From positions 38,979 to 102,978 of the forward strand of contig NZ_JAMTCF010000028.1 in the NCBI RefSeq assembly GCF_024171695.1: DNA of 64,000 nt, in the 5' to 3' direction. Origin of the DNA: Actinosynnema pretiosum. GTDB lineage: Bacteria > Actinomycetota > Actinomycetes > Mycobacteriales > Pseudonocardiaceae. Position numbers and translations under genes: made by a program. The first letter of the stretch is position 1; every line of letters starts with the position of its first letter. Positions 37,412 to 46,205 of this stretch are shown here, piece by piece. The notes under the pieces are model-generated. The model was not told the DNA's origin, did no database searches, and saw nothing but the letters and a program-made list of their open reading frames with translations.

Positions 37412-38182
37412 TCAGCGGTCCCACACGACGAGGCGGGCGGTGATCTCGGACGGGGTCAGGGCCAGCACCTCGATGCGGAACAGGCGGCCCTCCGGGGTCT
37501 TGCCGCACACCAGGCTGCCCACCCGGAGGTGCTCGGCGTCGCGCTTGGGCGAGTCGGCGACGGTCGCGGCGCACTCGGCCCGGCTCGGGACGGTGCTGCC
37601 GGGCCACGGCTGGAGCTGGTAGGTGTCGTCGCCGTACAGGCGGTTCTCGGTGATCCGCCAGACGTTGTGCTCGGGCACGTCCACCGGCGGCTTGCGGTCC
37701 AGGTGCAGGCTGCGGAACACCACGTCGCCGCTGTAGTAGACGCTCGCCGCGCTGAGCTCCGGCTCCGGGGCGGGCGCGCCGGTCGACGGGGGAGCGTCGA
37801 CGCGCGGCGCGGTCGTGCCTGCGGGAGCGGGCGGGGTGGTCGCCGAGGGGCGCTCCACGGGCGCGCCCACGGGCTCCGCCCCGCTCGGCCCGACACCGGG
37901 GGAGTCGAGCGGCGCCGCGCCGGAGCCGTCCGCCGACGGCGCGGGGGAGGCGCTCGCGGAGTTGGTGACGGTGCTGGTCCGCGTCACGGTCGACCCGAAC
38001 GTCTCGGTCACCGTCACGGGCGGCCCCGCGACGACCTCACCGGCCTGGAGCACGAACGGCAGCAGCGCGGCGATCCCCACGAGCATCCCGCTGATCCCGG
38101 TCAACCAGTCGGGGGTGATCCTCCGCAGCCGCCCGGCTAACCGGCTGCGCCACTTCTCCCCCGCCGAACCCTGCTCCGCCAT
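37412..38182 (-). CDS. Single-pass membrane protein with extracytoplasmic domain
   Basis: A 256-residue protein. A basic cytoplasmic N-terminus (KWRSRLAGRLRRI) is followed by a membrane helix (GISGMLVGIAALLPFVLQ), a Ser/Thr/Pro-rich linker of about 90 residues, and a C-terminal domain of about 115 residues with two cysteines (RAECAAT, SLVCGKT) that could form a disulfide. GAGGAG precedes ATG at 38182. No known domain recognised; the layout is like other actinomycete surface sensors. Confidence 0.68.
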   Translation of the reverse strand: MAEQGSAGEKWRSRLAGRLRRITPDWLTGISGMLVGIAALLPFVLQAGEVVAGPPVTVTETFGSTVTRTSTVTNSASASPAPSADGSGAAPLDSPGVGPSGAEPVGAPVERPSATTPPAPAGTTAPRVDAPPSTGAPAPEPELSAASVYYSGDVVFRSLHLDRKPPVDVPEHNVWRITENRLYGDDTYQLQPWPGSTVPSRAECAATVADSPKRDAEHLRVGSLVCGKTPEGRLFRIEVLALTPSEITARLVVWDR

Positions 38183-38310
38183 CCGCGCTCCTCGACCGGG
38201 CCCCGGCGGCGCGGGCCGGTGGTCCGACCGGTCGCGGGGCGACCCGTCCGAGGATGATCGGCGGCACCCGGCTGCGACAACCGCCGGAGCCGGGAACGGG
38301 CCGTCCGGCC

Positions 38311-38931
38311 CTACTCGAACCGACTTGGGTCCCCAGCGCCCACCCGCAGCACCTCGGCCTCGCCGCTGGAGAAGTCCACCACCGTCGTCGGCTCGGTGCC
38401 GCAGTCGCCGGAGTCCAGGACGGCGTCCACCACGTGGTCCAGCCGCTCCTTGATCTCCCACCCCTGCACCAGCGGCTCCTCCTGGTCGGGCAGCAGGAGG
38501 GTGCTCGACAGCAGCGGCTCGCCAAGGGACTCCAGCAGGGCCTGCACCACCGCGTTGTCCGGGATGCGCACGCCGACCGTCTTCTTCTTCGGGTGCAGCA
38601 ACCGCCTCGGCACCTCGCGGGTCGCCGACAGGATGAACGTGTAGCTGCCCGGCGTCGCGGCCTTGATCGCGCGGAACGCCGCGTTCTCCACGTACGCGAA
38701 CTGGCCCAGCTGCGCGAAGTCCCGGCACACCAGGGTGAAGTGGTGCTTGTCGTCCAGGTGCCTGATCTGCCTGATCCGGTCCAGGCCCTCCTTGTTGCCC
38801 AGCTGGCAGCCGAGCGCGTAGCAGGAGTCCGTCGGATAGGCGATCAACCCGCCCGACCTCACCACCTCGACGGCTTGGTCGATGGCGCGCCGCTGGGGGT
38901 TCACCGGGTGGACGTCGAGGTACCTGGCCAT
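38311..38931 (-). CDS. YrdC/Sua5-like L-threonylcarbamoyladenylate synthase-family protein
   Basis: A 206-residue YrdC-fold protein: GGLIAYPTDSCYALGCQ, RIRQIRHLDDKHHFTLVCRDF, SYTFILSATREVPRRLL, KKKTVGVRIPDN. The family makes threonylcarbamoyl-AMP for the t6A modification of tRNA. This copy is closer to the YciO branch (KKKTVGVRIPD), whose role is less certain, so tRNA modification is inferred. TAGGCT about eight bases before the ATG suggests a leaderless transcript. Confidence 0.82.
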   Translation of the reverse strand: MARYLDVHPVNPQRRAIDQAVEVVRSGGLIAYPTDSCYALGCQLGNKEGLDRIRQIRHLDDKHHFTLVCRDFAQLGQFAYVENAAFRAIKAATPGSYTFILSATREVPRRLLHPKKKTVGVRIPDNAVVQALLESLGEPLLSSTLLLPDQEEPLVQGWEIKERLDHVVDAVLDSGDCGTEPTTVVDFSSGEAEVLRVGAGDPSRFE

Positions 38932-39063
38932 GCCGGGAAGCCTAGTCCGCGCTGATCACGGGCGCTCACGGACCGCGCCGCTGTGCGGGTGATCACCCGG
39001 CGCGCCACACTGGGTGACGGGCGCGCCGCGCCCCGTGACCACCCCACCCCGGAGGACGAGACG

Positions 39064-39501
39064 ATGCCCCTGTCCGGCGAGTACGACCCGAGCCCCGAGA
39101 AGTGGGTGCGCGACCAGGTCGAGCTGTACGAGAGCTCGGGCGGCACCGAGGGCACCACGCTGCGCGGGATGCCGGTGATCGTGCTGACCACCCTGGGCGC
39201 CAAGTCCGGCAAGATCCGCAAGTCGCCGCTGATGCGCGTCGAGCACGAGGGCCGGTACGCGATCGTCGCCTCGCTCGGCGGCGCGCCCAAGCACCCGGTC
39301 TGGTACCACAACGTGGTCGCGCACCCGCACGTCGAGCTGCAGGACGGGCCGGTCCGCAAGGAGTACGTGGCGCGCGAGGTGACCGGCGACGAGAAGGCTC
39401 GGTGGTGGGAGCGGGCCGTCGCCGCGTTCCCGGACTACGCCGACTACCAGCGCAAGACCGAGCGCGAGATCCCGGTGTTCGTCCTGGACCCGCTGCCCTG
39501 A
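39064..39501 (+). CDS. F420/deazaflavin-dependent nitroreductase family protein
   Basis: A 145-residue DDN-like protein with the split-barrel flavin fold (VIVLTTLGAKSGKIRKSPLM; YAIVASLGGAPKHPVWYHN; WWERAVAAFPDYADYQ). Members use F420H2 for reductions such as quinone reduction. GGAGG lies before ATG at 39064; an earlier GTG-like start is not supported. Cytoplasmic or membrane-associated; substrate unknown. Confidence 0.88.
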   Translation: MPLSGEYDPSPEKWVRDQVELYESSGGTEGTTLRGMPVIVLTTLGAKSGKIRKSPLMRVEHEGRYAIVASLGGAPKHPVWYHNVVAHPHVELQDGPVRKEYVAREVTGDEKARWWERAVAAFPDYADYQRKTEREIPVFVLDPLP

Positions 39502-39547
39502 CCGCACCGCGCGGGTGACCGCCGTCCGGCGCGGCGGTCACCGCGGG

Positions 39548-40117
39548 TCACGACTCGAACAGCGCCACGAGCCGGGGCAGCCGCGCCCGGTTCTCGGCCT
39601 GGTCCTCCACGTCCCACCGCTCGCCGTCGGGCTCCCGCCGCGCCCTAGGTCCCCGCCGCTCGGCCAGCGCCGCGAGCAGCGAGTCGCTCTCCCCGCGCAC
39701 CCGCTTGTACGCGTCGCGCACCAGGTGGCCCACCGACTCGTACCCGAGCCACCCGCCGCCCTCCAGCGCCATCCGCCGCACCACCGGAAGGTCCGCCAAC
39801 GAGTCGGGGTCGGCCACCGCGGCCTCGAACACCGCCCGCCCCTGGAGCACCAGCCCGTCGCGGAAGTCGGTGAACCCGTCGTCCCCGCACCCGCCCTCGA
39901 TCAGGTAGGCGGCGTTCCACAGCGGCCACCGGTAAGCGCTGTCCACGACCTCGCCGTGCCGCAGCGAGAACTCGACCAGGTCCTCGGCGGACAGCGCGGC
40001 GAGCTGGGCCACGACGGCGTCGGGCAGCGGGTCCTCGCGCAGGTCGCGGTCACCCGCGAGCGCCCCCACGGCCGTGCGCGCTCGTTCGACCAGGGCCCAG
40101 TACGCATCGCGGTCCAT
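39548..40117 (-). CDS. DUF4240 domain protein
   Basis: A 189-residue protein matching DUF4240: begins MDRDAYWALVERAR, then EDLVEFSLRHGEVVDSAYRW, WNAAYLIEGGCGDDGFTDFR, and FEAAVADPDSLADL. This family is found across bacteria with unknown function, often next to immunity or SMI1/KNR4-type genes. No toxin gene is seen nearby. Confidence 0.82.
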   Translation of the reverse strand: MDRDAYWALVERARTAVGALAGDRDLREDPLPDAVVAQLAALSAEDLVEFSLRHGEVVDSAYRWPLWNAAYLIEGGCGDDGFTDFRDGLVLQGRAVFEAAVADPDSLADLPVVRRMALEGGGWLGYESVGHLVRDAYKRVRGESDSLLAALAERRGPRARREPDGERWDVEDQAENRARLPRLVALFES

Positions 40118-40424
40118 GACCGCCGATCCTAACCGGGACAGGTGTGGTGATCACCGCATCGGGACCCCGCAGGCCTTGTCCGGAATCGTCGCCGAAATGC
40201 GGCAACCCGGCCCATGGGCCGCTGCGTAGTAGTCAGCGGGAATTCCGCCAAACCGTCCCCAGCAGCGCGTTCACCCCGTCGAGCGAGAACGGGGAAGTTC
40301 TTCCCGACGGGGGACCGCGCCGCCGGGCGGGATCACCGGGAACACTGCCGCCGAATGCCTGGTGACCGATTCGGCGGACACGCAGCGCATTCCGGCACAC
40401 CGCCGGAGGCGGAGCACACATGAG
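40118..40424. other. Intergenic region before the protease pseudogene
   Basis: About 300 bases with no credible coding frame. It contains a 10-bp palindrome, GGTGATCACC (40146-40155), and should hold the old promoter of the metalloprotease gene; GGAGGCGGA lies shortly before the GTG start. Confidence 0.45.
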
Positions 40425-42236
40425 GTGCACTACCGGCTCAGAGCGATGCTGGCCGCGCTCGTCGCGACCACGGTCGTCACAGGAGCGCCCGCCGTCGCCG
40501 CGCCCCGCGACCGGCCCCGGCCAGGCTCGCCCAGTCCGACCCGGCGAGCACCGCGCAAGCCCTGGTCGCCGCTAGGCCCGAGCAGTTGCAGGCGGCGGCC
40601 GAGGACGGCTTCACCGCGCTCAAACCGAGCACCGTCGACGGCGTCGGGTACCCCCCGTACGAGCGCACCCACCGGGGCCTGCCGGTTGACGGCGGCGACT
40701 TCGTTGTGGTCGTCGCCCCGGACTGCCAGGTCACCACCTCGGACGCCCAGACCACCCCGATCATCGGCGTCCCCGCGCAGCCCACCGTGCCCCTCGCGCA
40801 GGTGCAGGCCACCGCCGAGGCGCTGCTCACGCGGGTCGACCGGAGCGTCGACGGCGGCCTGACGGTCGTCGCGGGTGAGTCGCGGGTGAGCGGTCCGCGC
40901 TGGCCTGGAAGTTCACCGTGCGCGGCGCGGACGCCGACGGCCCGGCCGGGCTCGACGTGTACGTCGACGCCACCACTGGCCAGGTCGCCCGCACCCGCGA
41001 CCACGTCGTCGCGGGCACCGGGACCGGCGGCTACGCGCTGCGCGACCTGTCGACCAGCGCCCTGGAGTGCCGCGACTACACCACCGGCCAGGTGTTCACC
41101 GGCCCCGACGACGTGTGGGGCGACGGCGACCGCAAGTCCAAGGAGACCGGCTTCGTCGACGCGCTGTACGCGGCGCAGCCCCAGCAGAAAATGCTGGAGG
41201 ACTGGCTGGGCCGCGACGGTTCCAACGGCGCGGGCGGCGCGTGGCCGATCGAGGTGGGGCTGCCCGACCAGAACGCCTACTACGAGCAGTTCCGGATCAC
41301 GGTGGGCCACAACCAGGCGGGTAACTGGGCCACCTCGCTGGACCTGGTCGGCCACGAGCTGGGCCACGGCGTGGACGACACCACCCCCGGCGGCCTGTCG
41401 GGCGGCGGCACCTCGGAGTTCGTCGCGGACGTGTACGGCGCGCTGACCGAGCACTACGCCGCGCAGCCCGCCGAGTTCGACGAGCCGGGCTACAGCGTCG
41501 CGCGGAGATCGACCTGCTCGGCATGGGCCCCATCCGCCACAGGCACAACCCGTCGCTGGTGGGCCACTTCAACTGCTACAGCGCGGCCACTCCGAACCAG
41601 CCCGTGCACAGCGCCGCCGGACCTGGCAACCACTGGTTCTACCTGCTCGCCGAGGGCACCGACCCGACCAACGGCCAGCCGTACAGCCCCACGTGCGACG
41701 ACCGGAAGATCACCGGCATCGGCGTGCGGGACGCCGGAAAGATCTTCTACGGCGCGATGATGATGAAGACCAGCGCCAGCTCATACCCGAAGTACCGCAC
41801 GTGGACGCTGACCGCCGCGAAGAACCGGTCGACGGGGAGTTGCCCGGAGTTCGACGTGGTCAAGTCGGCGTGGGACGCGGTGAAGGTCCCGGCCGAGCCG
41901 AACGAGCCCACCTGCGTCCCCGACCCCGGCCTGGTGTGCGCGACCTAGCTGGTGGCGAACCCCGGCTTCGAGCTGGGCGCCACGGGCTGGACGGCGAGCC
42001 CCGACGTGGTGACCACGCCCCCACTGCGGCAGCCGTCGCGCAGCGGGGTGAACCTGGCCTGGCTGAGCGGCGCGGGCAGGGCGCAGGTGGACACCCTGGC
42101 GCAGTCGGTGACGCTCCCGGCGGGGTGCCGGGCGGAGCTGACGTTCTGGCTGCACGTGGACACGGCGGAGACCTGGAGCGCGGCGAAGGACGTGCTCAGG
42201 GTGACCGTGGACGACGTGGGGATGGCGCTGAGCTGA
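40425..42236 (+). pseudogene. Secreted M4 (thermolysin-family) metalloprotease, broken by frameshifts and a stop
   Basis: Signal peptide VHYRLRAMLAALVATTVVTG at GTG 40425. The frame changes near 40515 into the propeptide (LAQSDPASTAQALVAARPEQ), again at 40869-40890 because of an 11-bp duplication (into WKFTVRGADADG), and again near 41500 (into EIDLLGMGP). An in-frame TAG at 41946 separates the catalytic part from a C-terminal carbohydrate-binding-like domain (ANPGFELGATGW). The zinc site LVGHELGHGVDD and the third ligand Glu in SEFVADVYG survive, so decay is recent relative to the fold. Sequencing error cannot be excluded for single-base events, but four lesions argue for a real pseudogene. 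Confidence 0.85.
40869..40890 (+). repeat. 11-bp tandem duplication causing a frameshift
   Basis: TCGCGGGTGAG is present twice head to tail (40869-40879, 40880-40890). Deleting one copy joins VVAGE to RSALAWKFTV in a single frame, so the duplication itself is the frameshift lesion. Confidence 0.9.
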
Positions 42237-42338
42237 GCTGAGCGACGTTTGACCAGGTGGGGGGGCTGTCCGCTGTGGATCGGCCCCCACCCCTGTTACT
42301 TGGGAAAGGGGGGTGAGGGAAGGGACGGTTCCCTGTGA

Positions 42339-42357
42339 AATGAAAGCGATTGTCATT
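42339..42357. promoter_or_regulatory. Zur/Fur-like box
   Basis: AATGAAAGCGATTGTCATT: the outer arms AATGA/TCATT are a perfect inverted repeat, and the inside resembles the actinobacterial Zur consensus TGAAAATGATTTTCA at 12 of 15 positions. No zinc-uptake or ribosomal-protein gene follows, so it may be an orphan or control the regulator island. Confidence 0.4.
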
Positions 42358-42655
42358 GAGAATAGCGTGGTGTAGATCACCCTAGGGTGTGTGACCCCTC
42401 TGGCGATACTCGCTAGTAACTCTCGGTTGCGTGTGTCGTTCTGCGGAATCCACCGGAAGGCCTTGCTGACCTGGATCGAGGGATCTTGCCTAGGGGGTGG
42501 GCGAAAAATTCTGTCACTTAAAGTGACGGTTTATGTCGTCATGGTCGCCCCTGTGGTGACCTTGATGCTCCTGAAGGCTATGAAATCCTAACAGGTTGCC
42601 AACTTGCATCATGGTATGACGTAACACGCACGTGGCTTAATGCGACTTATATGTT

Positions 42656-42673
42656 TGCCATGTGGCAACATGT
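42656..42673. promoter_or_regulatory. Palindromic operator upstream of the XRE gene
   Basis: TGCCATGTGGCA (42656-42667) followed by ACATGT. The 13-base core TTGCCATGTGGCA recurs, inverted, upstream of the SEFIR/TIR gene (47833-47845), and TGGCAACATGT occurs at both places. It ends 25 bases before the GTG start of the XRE gene, a position suited to autoregulation. Confidence 0.6.
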
Positions 42674-42698
42674 CGAGTTGGTCGGAGGGGAGGCCATC

Positions 42699-43556
42699 GT
42701 GGCTCAACAGGAAACACCCATCGTTTATCAACTCAGACTTCGTGCAGAGCTGCGCAAGCTGCGCGACGCGGCGAACTTCACGCAGAAGCAGGCGGCCGAA
42801 AGGCTGGAGTGGTCCATCTCCAAGATGATCAGGATCGAAGGTGGGATGAGCAATGTGAGCTTTACTGATCTGAAAGCACTGCTTGCTCTCTATGGAGTGG
42901 ATGACCCCGAACGGGTGGAAGACTTGGCGGTGCTGGCGCGCGAGGGTCGCAAGAGCGCCTGGTGGACCAAGTACCGAAAATCTCTGGACCCCCAACTCTT
43001 CATGCTCATCGGCTATGAGGCCTCCGCGACGCGGATTAGGCAGTTCCAGTCGCAGATGCTTCCGGGACTCCTGCAGACGTCCGGGTACGTCGAGGCGTTG
43101 GCGCGGCACATACGATTGTCGCAGGACGCGGTGGAACTCGGTGTGGTGATCCGCGAGCAGCGCAGGCGGATTATGGTCGAAGATGGTCCTGACATGCACT
43201 TCGTGCTCGACGAGGCCATCGTCCAGAGGTCCTTCGGTGATCTCGCCTCAACGCTCGGGCAACTGCGGCGATTGCGTGAGGTAGCACTCCTCCCGAACGT
43301 CGATCTGCGTATCCTGCCGTTCTCGTCCGGGCTCCATCCCGGTTTGCAGAAGTCCTTCACCGTGCTCGAGGTTCCTCCGGACGGTGACCACGTACTGGTG
43401 TTTGAGGAGGAGTTCAAGGATTTCGTCATCCGTGAGTCCGATGAGGAGTCTACCGAGTACCTGCAGAGGTTCGAGGAGATAGTCCAGTTGTCGCTCGATC
43501 CTGAGGAGAGCCTAGGCTTGTTGGATGAACTGATCGCCAAGTGTCCGGCTGACTGA
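42699..43556 (+). CDS. XRE-family regulator with DUF5753 domain (WhiJ-like)
   Basis: A 285-residue regulator. GTG at 42699 follows GGGGAGG; an ATG upstream at 42651 would put the operator inside the coding region. The helix-turn-helix is at about residues 14-68 (LRDAANFTQKQAAERLEWSI), and DUF5753 at about 110-280 (QSQMLPGLLQTSGYVEAL; RILPFSSGLHPG). It is followed by a DUF397 gene, the classic WhiJ/AbaA-type pairing that affects development in Streptomyces. Third positions contain far more A and T than in neighbouring regions, a sign of transfer. Confidence 0.9.
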   Translation: MAQQETPIVYQLRLRAELRKLRDAANFTQKQAAERLEWSISKMIRIEGGMSNVSFTDLKALLALYGVDDPERVEDLAVLAREGRKSAWWTKYRKSLDPQLFMLIGYEASATRIRQFQSQMLPGLLQTSGYVEALARHIRLSQDAVELGVVIREQRRRIMVEDGPDMHFVLDEAIVQRSFGDLASTLGQLRRLREVALLPNVDLRILPFSSGLHPGLQKSFTVLEVPPDGDHVLVFEEEFKDFVIRESDEESTEYLQRFEEIVQLSLDPEESLGLLDELIAKCPAD

Positions 43557-43734
43557 ACCTCTTCGAAAGCGTTGCCGTGCTGCGGTCCGGTGGGGCGTCG
43601 TCAGTGGCGACGTGCGTTTTCCGCAGGATTGCGTTGTAGTGTCCCCGTGTGCTTCGGGGGAGACTGATTTGGAGTGAGTTTTCCCTCAACCGGCGGTAGG
43701 GGTTGCCGGTTGTCGAGTGCTCTAATTCACAGCA

Positions 43735-44067
43735 GTGCCTGTGTCGGCAACTGCCCCTCCCCCGGACGCGTTCCGCCGCTCCTCGGCGTGGCCGCTCGCA
43801 ACCGGGGCGGTGGCAGGACGGCTCGTGGAGGGGGCTGCTGTGGACCGAACGGGGAAACCGCACCTGGTCGAGGTGGACGACCGAGGACTGGTGTGGGCCA
43901 AGAGCACGGCGAGCGGACCGGACCCGACGAAGACGATGTGCGTCGAGGTCGCCCTGGGAGGTGAGCGGGTGCTCGTCCGGTGCTCGCGTAACAGGCGTGG
44001 GGAACGACTCAACTTCCCGGCGGATGCCTGGAACACCTTCAAGGCAGCGCGTGCCGCCGGTTCGTGA
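43735..44067 (+). CDS. DUF397 domain protein
   Basis: A 110-residue protein whose second half is a DUF397 domain (WAKSTASGPDPTKTMCVEVA; RGERLNFPADAWNTF), with an extra N-terminal beta-like segment (HLVEVDDRGLVW). DUF397 proteins pair with DUF5753 XRE regulators and probably modulate them. TCTAAT ends nine bases before GTG at 43735 and no ribosome-binding site is visible, so the transcript may be leaderless. Its stop overlaps the STAND NTPase start (GTGA). Confidence 0.82.
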   Translation: MPVSATAPPPDAFRRSSAWPLATGAVAGRLVEGAAVDRTGKPHLVEVDDRGLVWAKSTASGPDPTKTMCVEVALGGERVLVRCSRNRRGERLNFPADAWNTFKAARAAGS

Positions 44068-46205
44068 GCCGCGCGCCGGGTGATGGAACGGCTGGCCCCT
44101 GGGAGAGCCGCAACTCGATGAGCCGAGCCATCGTCGAGTCGGTGGCTCAGGTCGGGTACGTGGCGGGCGACATCAACTTCCACCGGGGTGTCAGGCGGTC
44201 GCTCGAACCGGTACGGCAACTGCCCGTGCCGCCGCGCTGGCTGGTCGGCCGCGAGTCCGCGCTGCAGGGGTTCGACGCCGCCGCGCGGCGGGCGGTTGAG
44301 GCGGGGGAAGTCGCCCTGCTGGTGGTCGAGGGCGGACCGGGTATCGGCAAGACTGCCCTCGCGCTGAACTGGGCGCACCGCAACGCGGAGACCTTCCCCG
44401 ACGGACAGCTGTTCGCCGACCTCGGTGCTGGCGGCTCGCCGAACGCTCCCGTCCTGTCGGTGCTCCTCGGTTTTCTGGCAGCGCTCGGTGTCGATCCCGC
44501 CGTCGCGCACGGGGACCTCGCCTCGGCGGCCGCGCTCTACCGGAGCGCGATCGCCGAGCGCAGGATGGTCGTGGTGCTGGACAACGCGGGCAGTTCAGCC
44601 CAGGTCGAACCACTGCTGCCCGGCACGTCGTCCTGCGTCGCGGTGATCACCAGCCGCAGCAGGCTGTCCGGGCTGAGGGTGCTCGGCGCGACCGTCCACA
44701 GGCTTCACCCGCTTGGCAGAGCCGACTCACTCGCGCTGTTGGCGCGCTACCTCGGTGACCGGGCGGAGACCGATCCCGCATCGGCTGCGGTCTTCCTGGA
44801 CTGCTGCGCTGGGCTGCCCCTCGCGCTGGCCATCGTGGCGGCACGCGCCGCCGAGCACCCAGAGTTCGCCCTGTCCGTGCTGGCCGACGAACTGGGCGAC
44901 GTGCGGCGCAGGCTTGACGCGCTGGAAACGGGCGAGCCGGGTGGCGGTCTCAGGGCGGTGCTGTCCTGGTCGTACGAGGCGCTGGACGAGCAGGCGGCCC
45001 GCGCGTTCCGCGCTGTTGGGGCGATCCCTGGGGAGGAGACCACCGCTCCCGTGCTCGGTTGGGTGCTCGGCATCCTCCAGAGGGACGCGGAAACCCTGCT
45101 GCGCGTGCTTGAGGCGCGGAACCTGCTGTGGCAGCGCACTCCCGGCCGCTACACCGCGCACGCCCTGCTCAAGCTCTTCGGCTGCGAGCTGTCCGCGCGA
45201 GCCGCCGAGTCGGAGGACGTCGCGCGGGGATGCGTCGACCACTACGCGCGCACCGCCCGCCGGGCCGACCTCCTGCTGTACCCACACCGGGCCGTGACCG
45301 ACTTGCAGGCCCCCGTAGAGGAGCCGGAGCCGGTGCCGTTGCCCGACGAGGAGGCCGCGCTGCGCTGGTTCACCGAGGAGCACTCGCAGCTCCTCGCTGC
45401 GTACGAGGCGGCGCTGGAGCGGCGCTGGGACGAGCACGCCTTCCAGCTCTCCCGCGTCCTCGACACCTACCAGCACCGCCGCTCCCTCCTGCGGGCGAAC
45501 CTGGCCACCTCAGCCGGTGGCGCGGTGGCCGCCGACCGCCTCGGCCACCCCCGGTGGCGGGTGCTGGCGCACCGCCAGCTAGGTCGAGCCCTGACCAGGG
45601 TCGGATTGCTCGACGAGGCGCTGGCCGAGCTGGAGGAGACCACGGGGCTGGCCGACCTGCTTGCTGATGCCTTGGAGGCCGCGCACACCCATCACGACCT
45701 GGCCAGGGCACGCGCCCGCCTGGGGGACCAGGCGGGCGCCCTGCATGACGAGGTGCGGGCGCGGGAGCTGTATGCGGCCGCTGGGAACCGGGTGGGGGAG
45801 GGACACGCGCTAAACGGCATGGCCAGGTGTCACGCTGAGCTGGGGGAGTTGGGCGAGGCGAGGCGGTGCTGCGAGGACGCACTTCGTGCGCATCGACGCG
45901 AGGGCAACAAGAGCGGCAGCCTGGTTGCGTTGGACAACCTGGGGTTCATCGAGCAGCGGATGGGACGTGGTGACGCGGCCGTGCGCGCCTACCGGGACGC
46001 ACTCGTGCTGTGTTCCGAGGGCGGGCACTCCTTCTACGAGGCGGTGATCCTCGAACACCTCGGTCTGGCGCTGGTGGAGCAGGGTGAAGGGGATGAAGCC
46101 CGTGCCACCCTGCTCCGCGCCGTCCGGCTCTACGAGGAGCAGCACCGACTCGTCGACGTGGACCGGCTCCGAGCCCGTGTGCTACCGGAGGTTGAAGTGG
46201 ACTAG
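44064..46205 (+). CDS. STAND (NB-ARC-type) NTPase with TPR repeats
   Basis: A 713-residue signalling ATPase. The N-terminus includes GYVAGDINFHRG, a short leader common in actinomycete NB-ARC proteins. Walker A is GGPGIGKTA (90-98), Walker B VVVLDNAGS (168-176), a sensor-like VITSRSRLSGL and a GLPLALAIVAARA motif follow, then a winged-helix-like region and TPR repeats from about 490 to 700. Such proteins oligomerise when the repeats sense a ligand. No effector domain is fused, so an effector in trans is likely; the convergent SEFIR/TIR gene is the obvious candidate. ATG at 44118 (GGGAGA upstream) is an alternative start. Confidence 0.85.
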   Translation: MSRAPGDGTAGPWESRNSMSRAIVESVAQVGYVAGDINFHRGVRRSLEPVRQLPVPPRWLVGRESALQGFDAAARRAVEAGEVALLVVEGGPGIGKTALALNWAHRNAETFPDGQLFADLGAGGSPNAPVLSVLLGFLAALGVDPAVAHGDLASAAALYRSAIAERRMVVVLDNAGSSAQVEPLLPGTSSCVAVITSRSRLSGLRVLGATVHRLHPLGRADSLALLARYLGDRAETDPASAAVFLDCCAGLPLALAIVAARAAEHPEFALSVLADELGDVRRRLDALETGEPGGGLRAVLSWSYEALDEQAARAFRAVGAIPGEETTAPVLGWVLGILQRDAETLLRVLEARNLLWQRTPGRYTAHALLKLFGCELSARAAESEDVARGCVDHYARTARRADLLLYPHRAVTDLQAPVEEPEPVPLPDEEAALRWFTEEHSQLLAAYEAALERRWDEHAFQLSRVLDTYQHRRSLLRANLATSAGGAVAADRLGHPRWRVLAHRQLGRALTRVGLLDEALAELEETTGLADLLADALEAAHTHHDLARARARLGDQAGALHDEVRARELYAAAGNRVGEGHALNGMARCHAELGELGEARRCCEDALRAHRREGNKSGSLVALDNLGFIEQRMGRGDAAVRAYRDALVLCSEGGHSFYEAVILEHLGLALVEQGEGDEARATLLRAVRLYEEQHRLVDVDRLRARVLPEVEVD

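Larger units (their letters stand above)
42237..42698. other. AT-richer intergenic region before the XRE regulator
   Basis: About 460 bases without a credible gene; a short frame at 42391-42591 has neither a ribosome-binding site nor a recognisable product. GC content falls clearly here and stays low through the next gene. It holds a Zur-like box (42339-42357) and a palindrome cluster next to the XRE start. Confidence 0.55.

Noticed and set aside
42391..42591. 66-codon frame before the XRE gene
   Set aside because: No ribosome-binding site; hydrophobic end looks accidental in AT-richer sequence.
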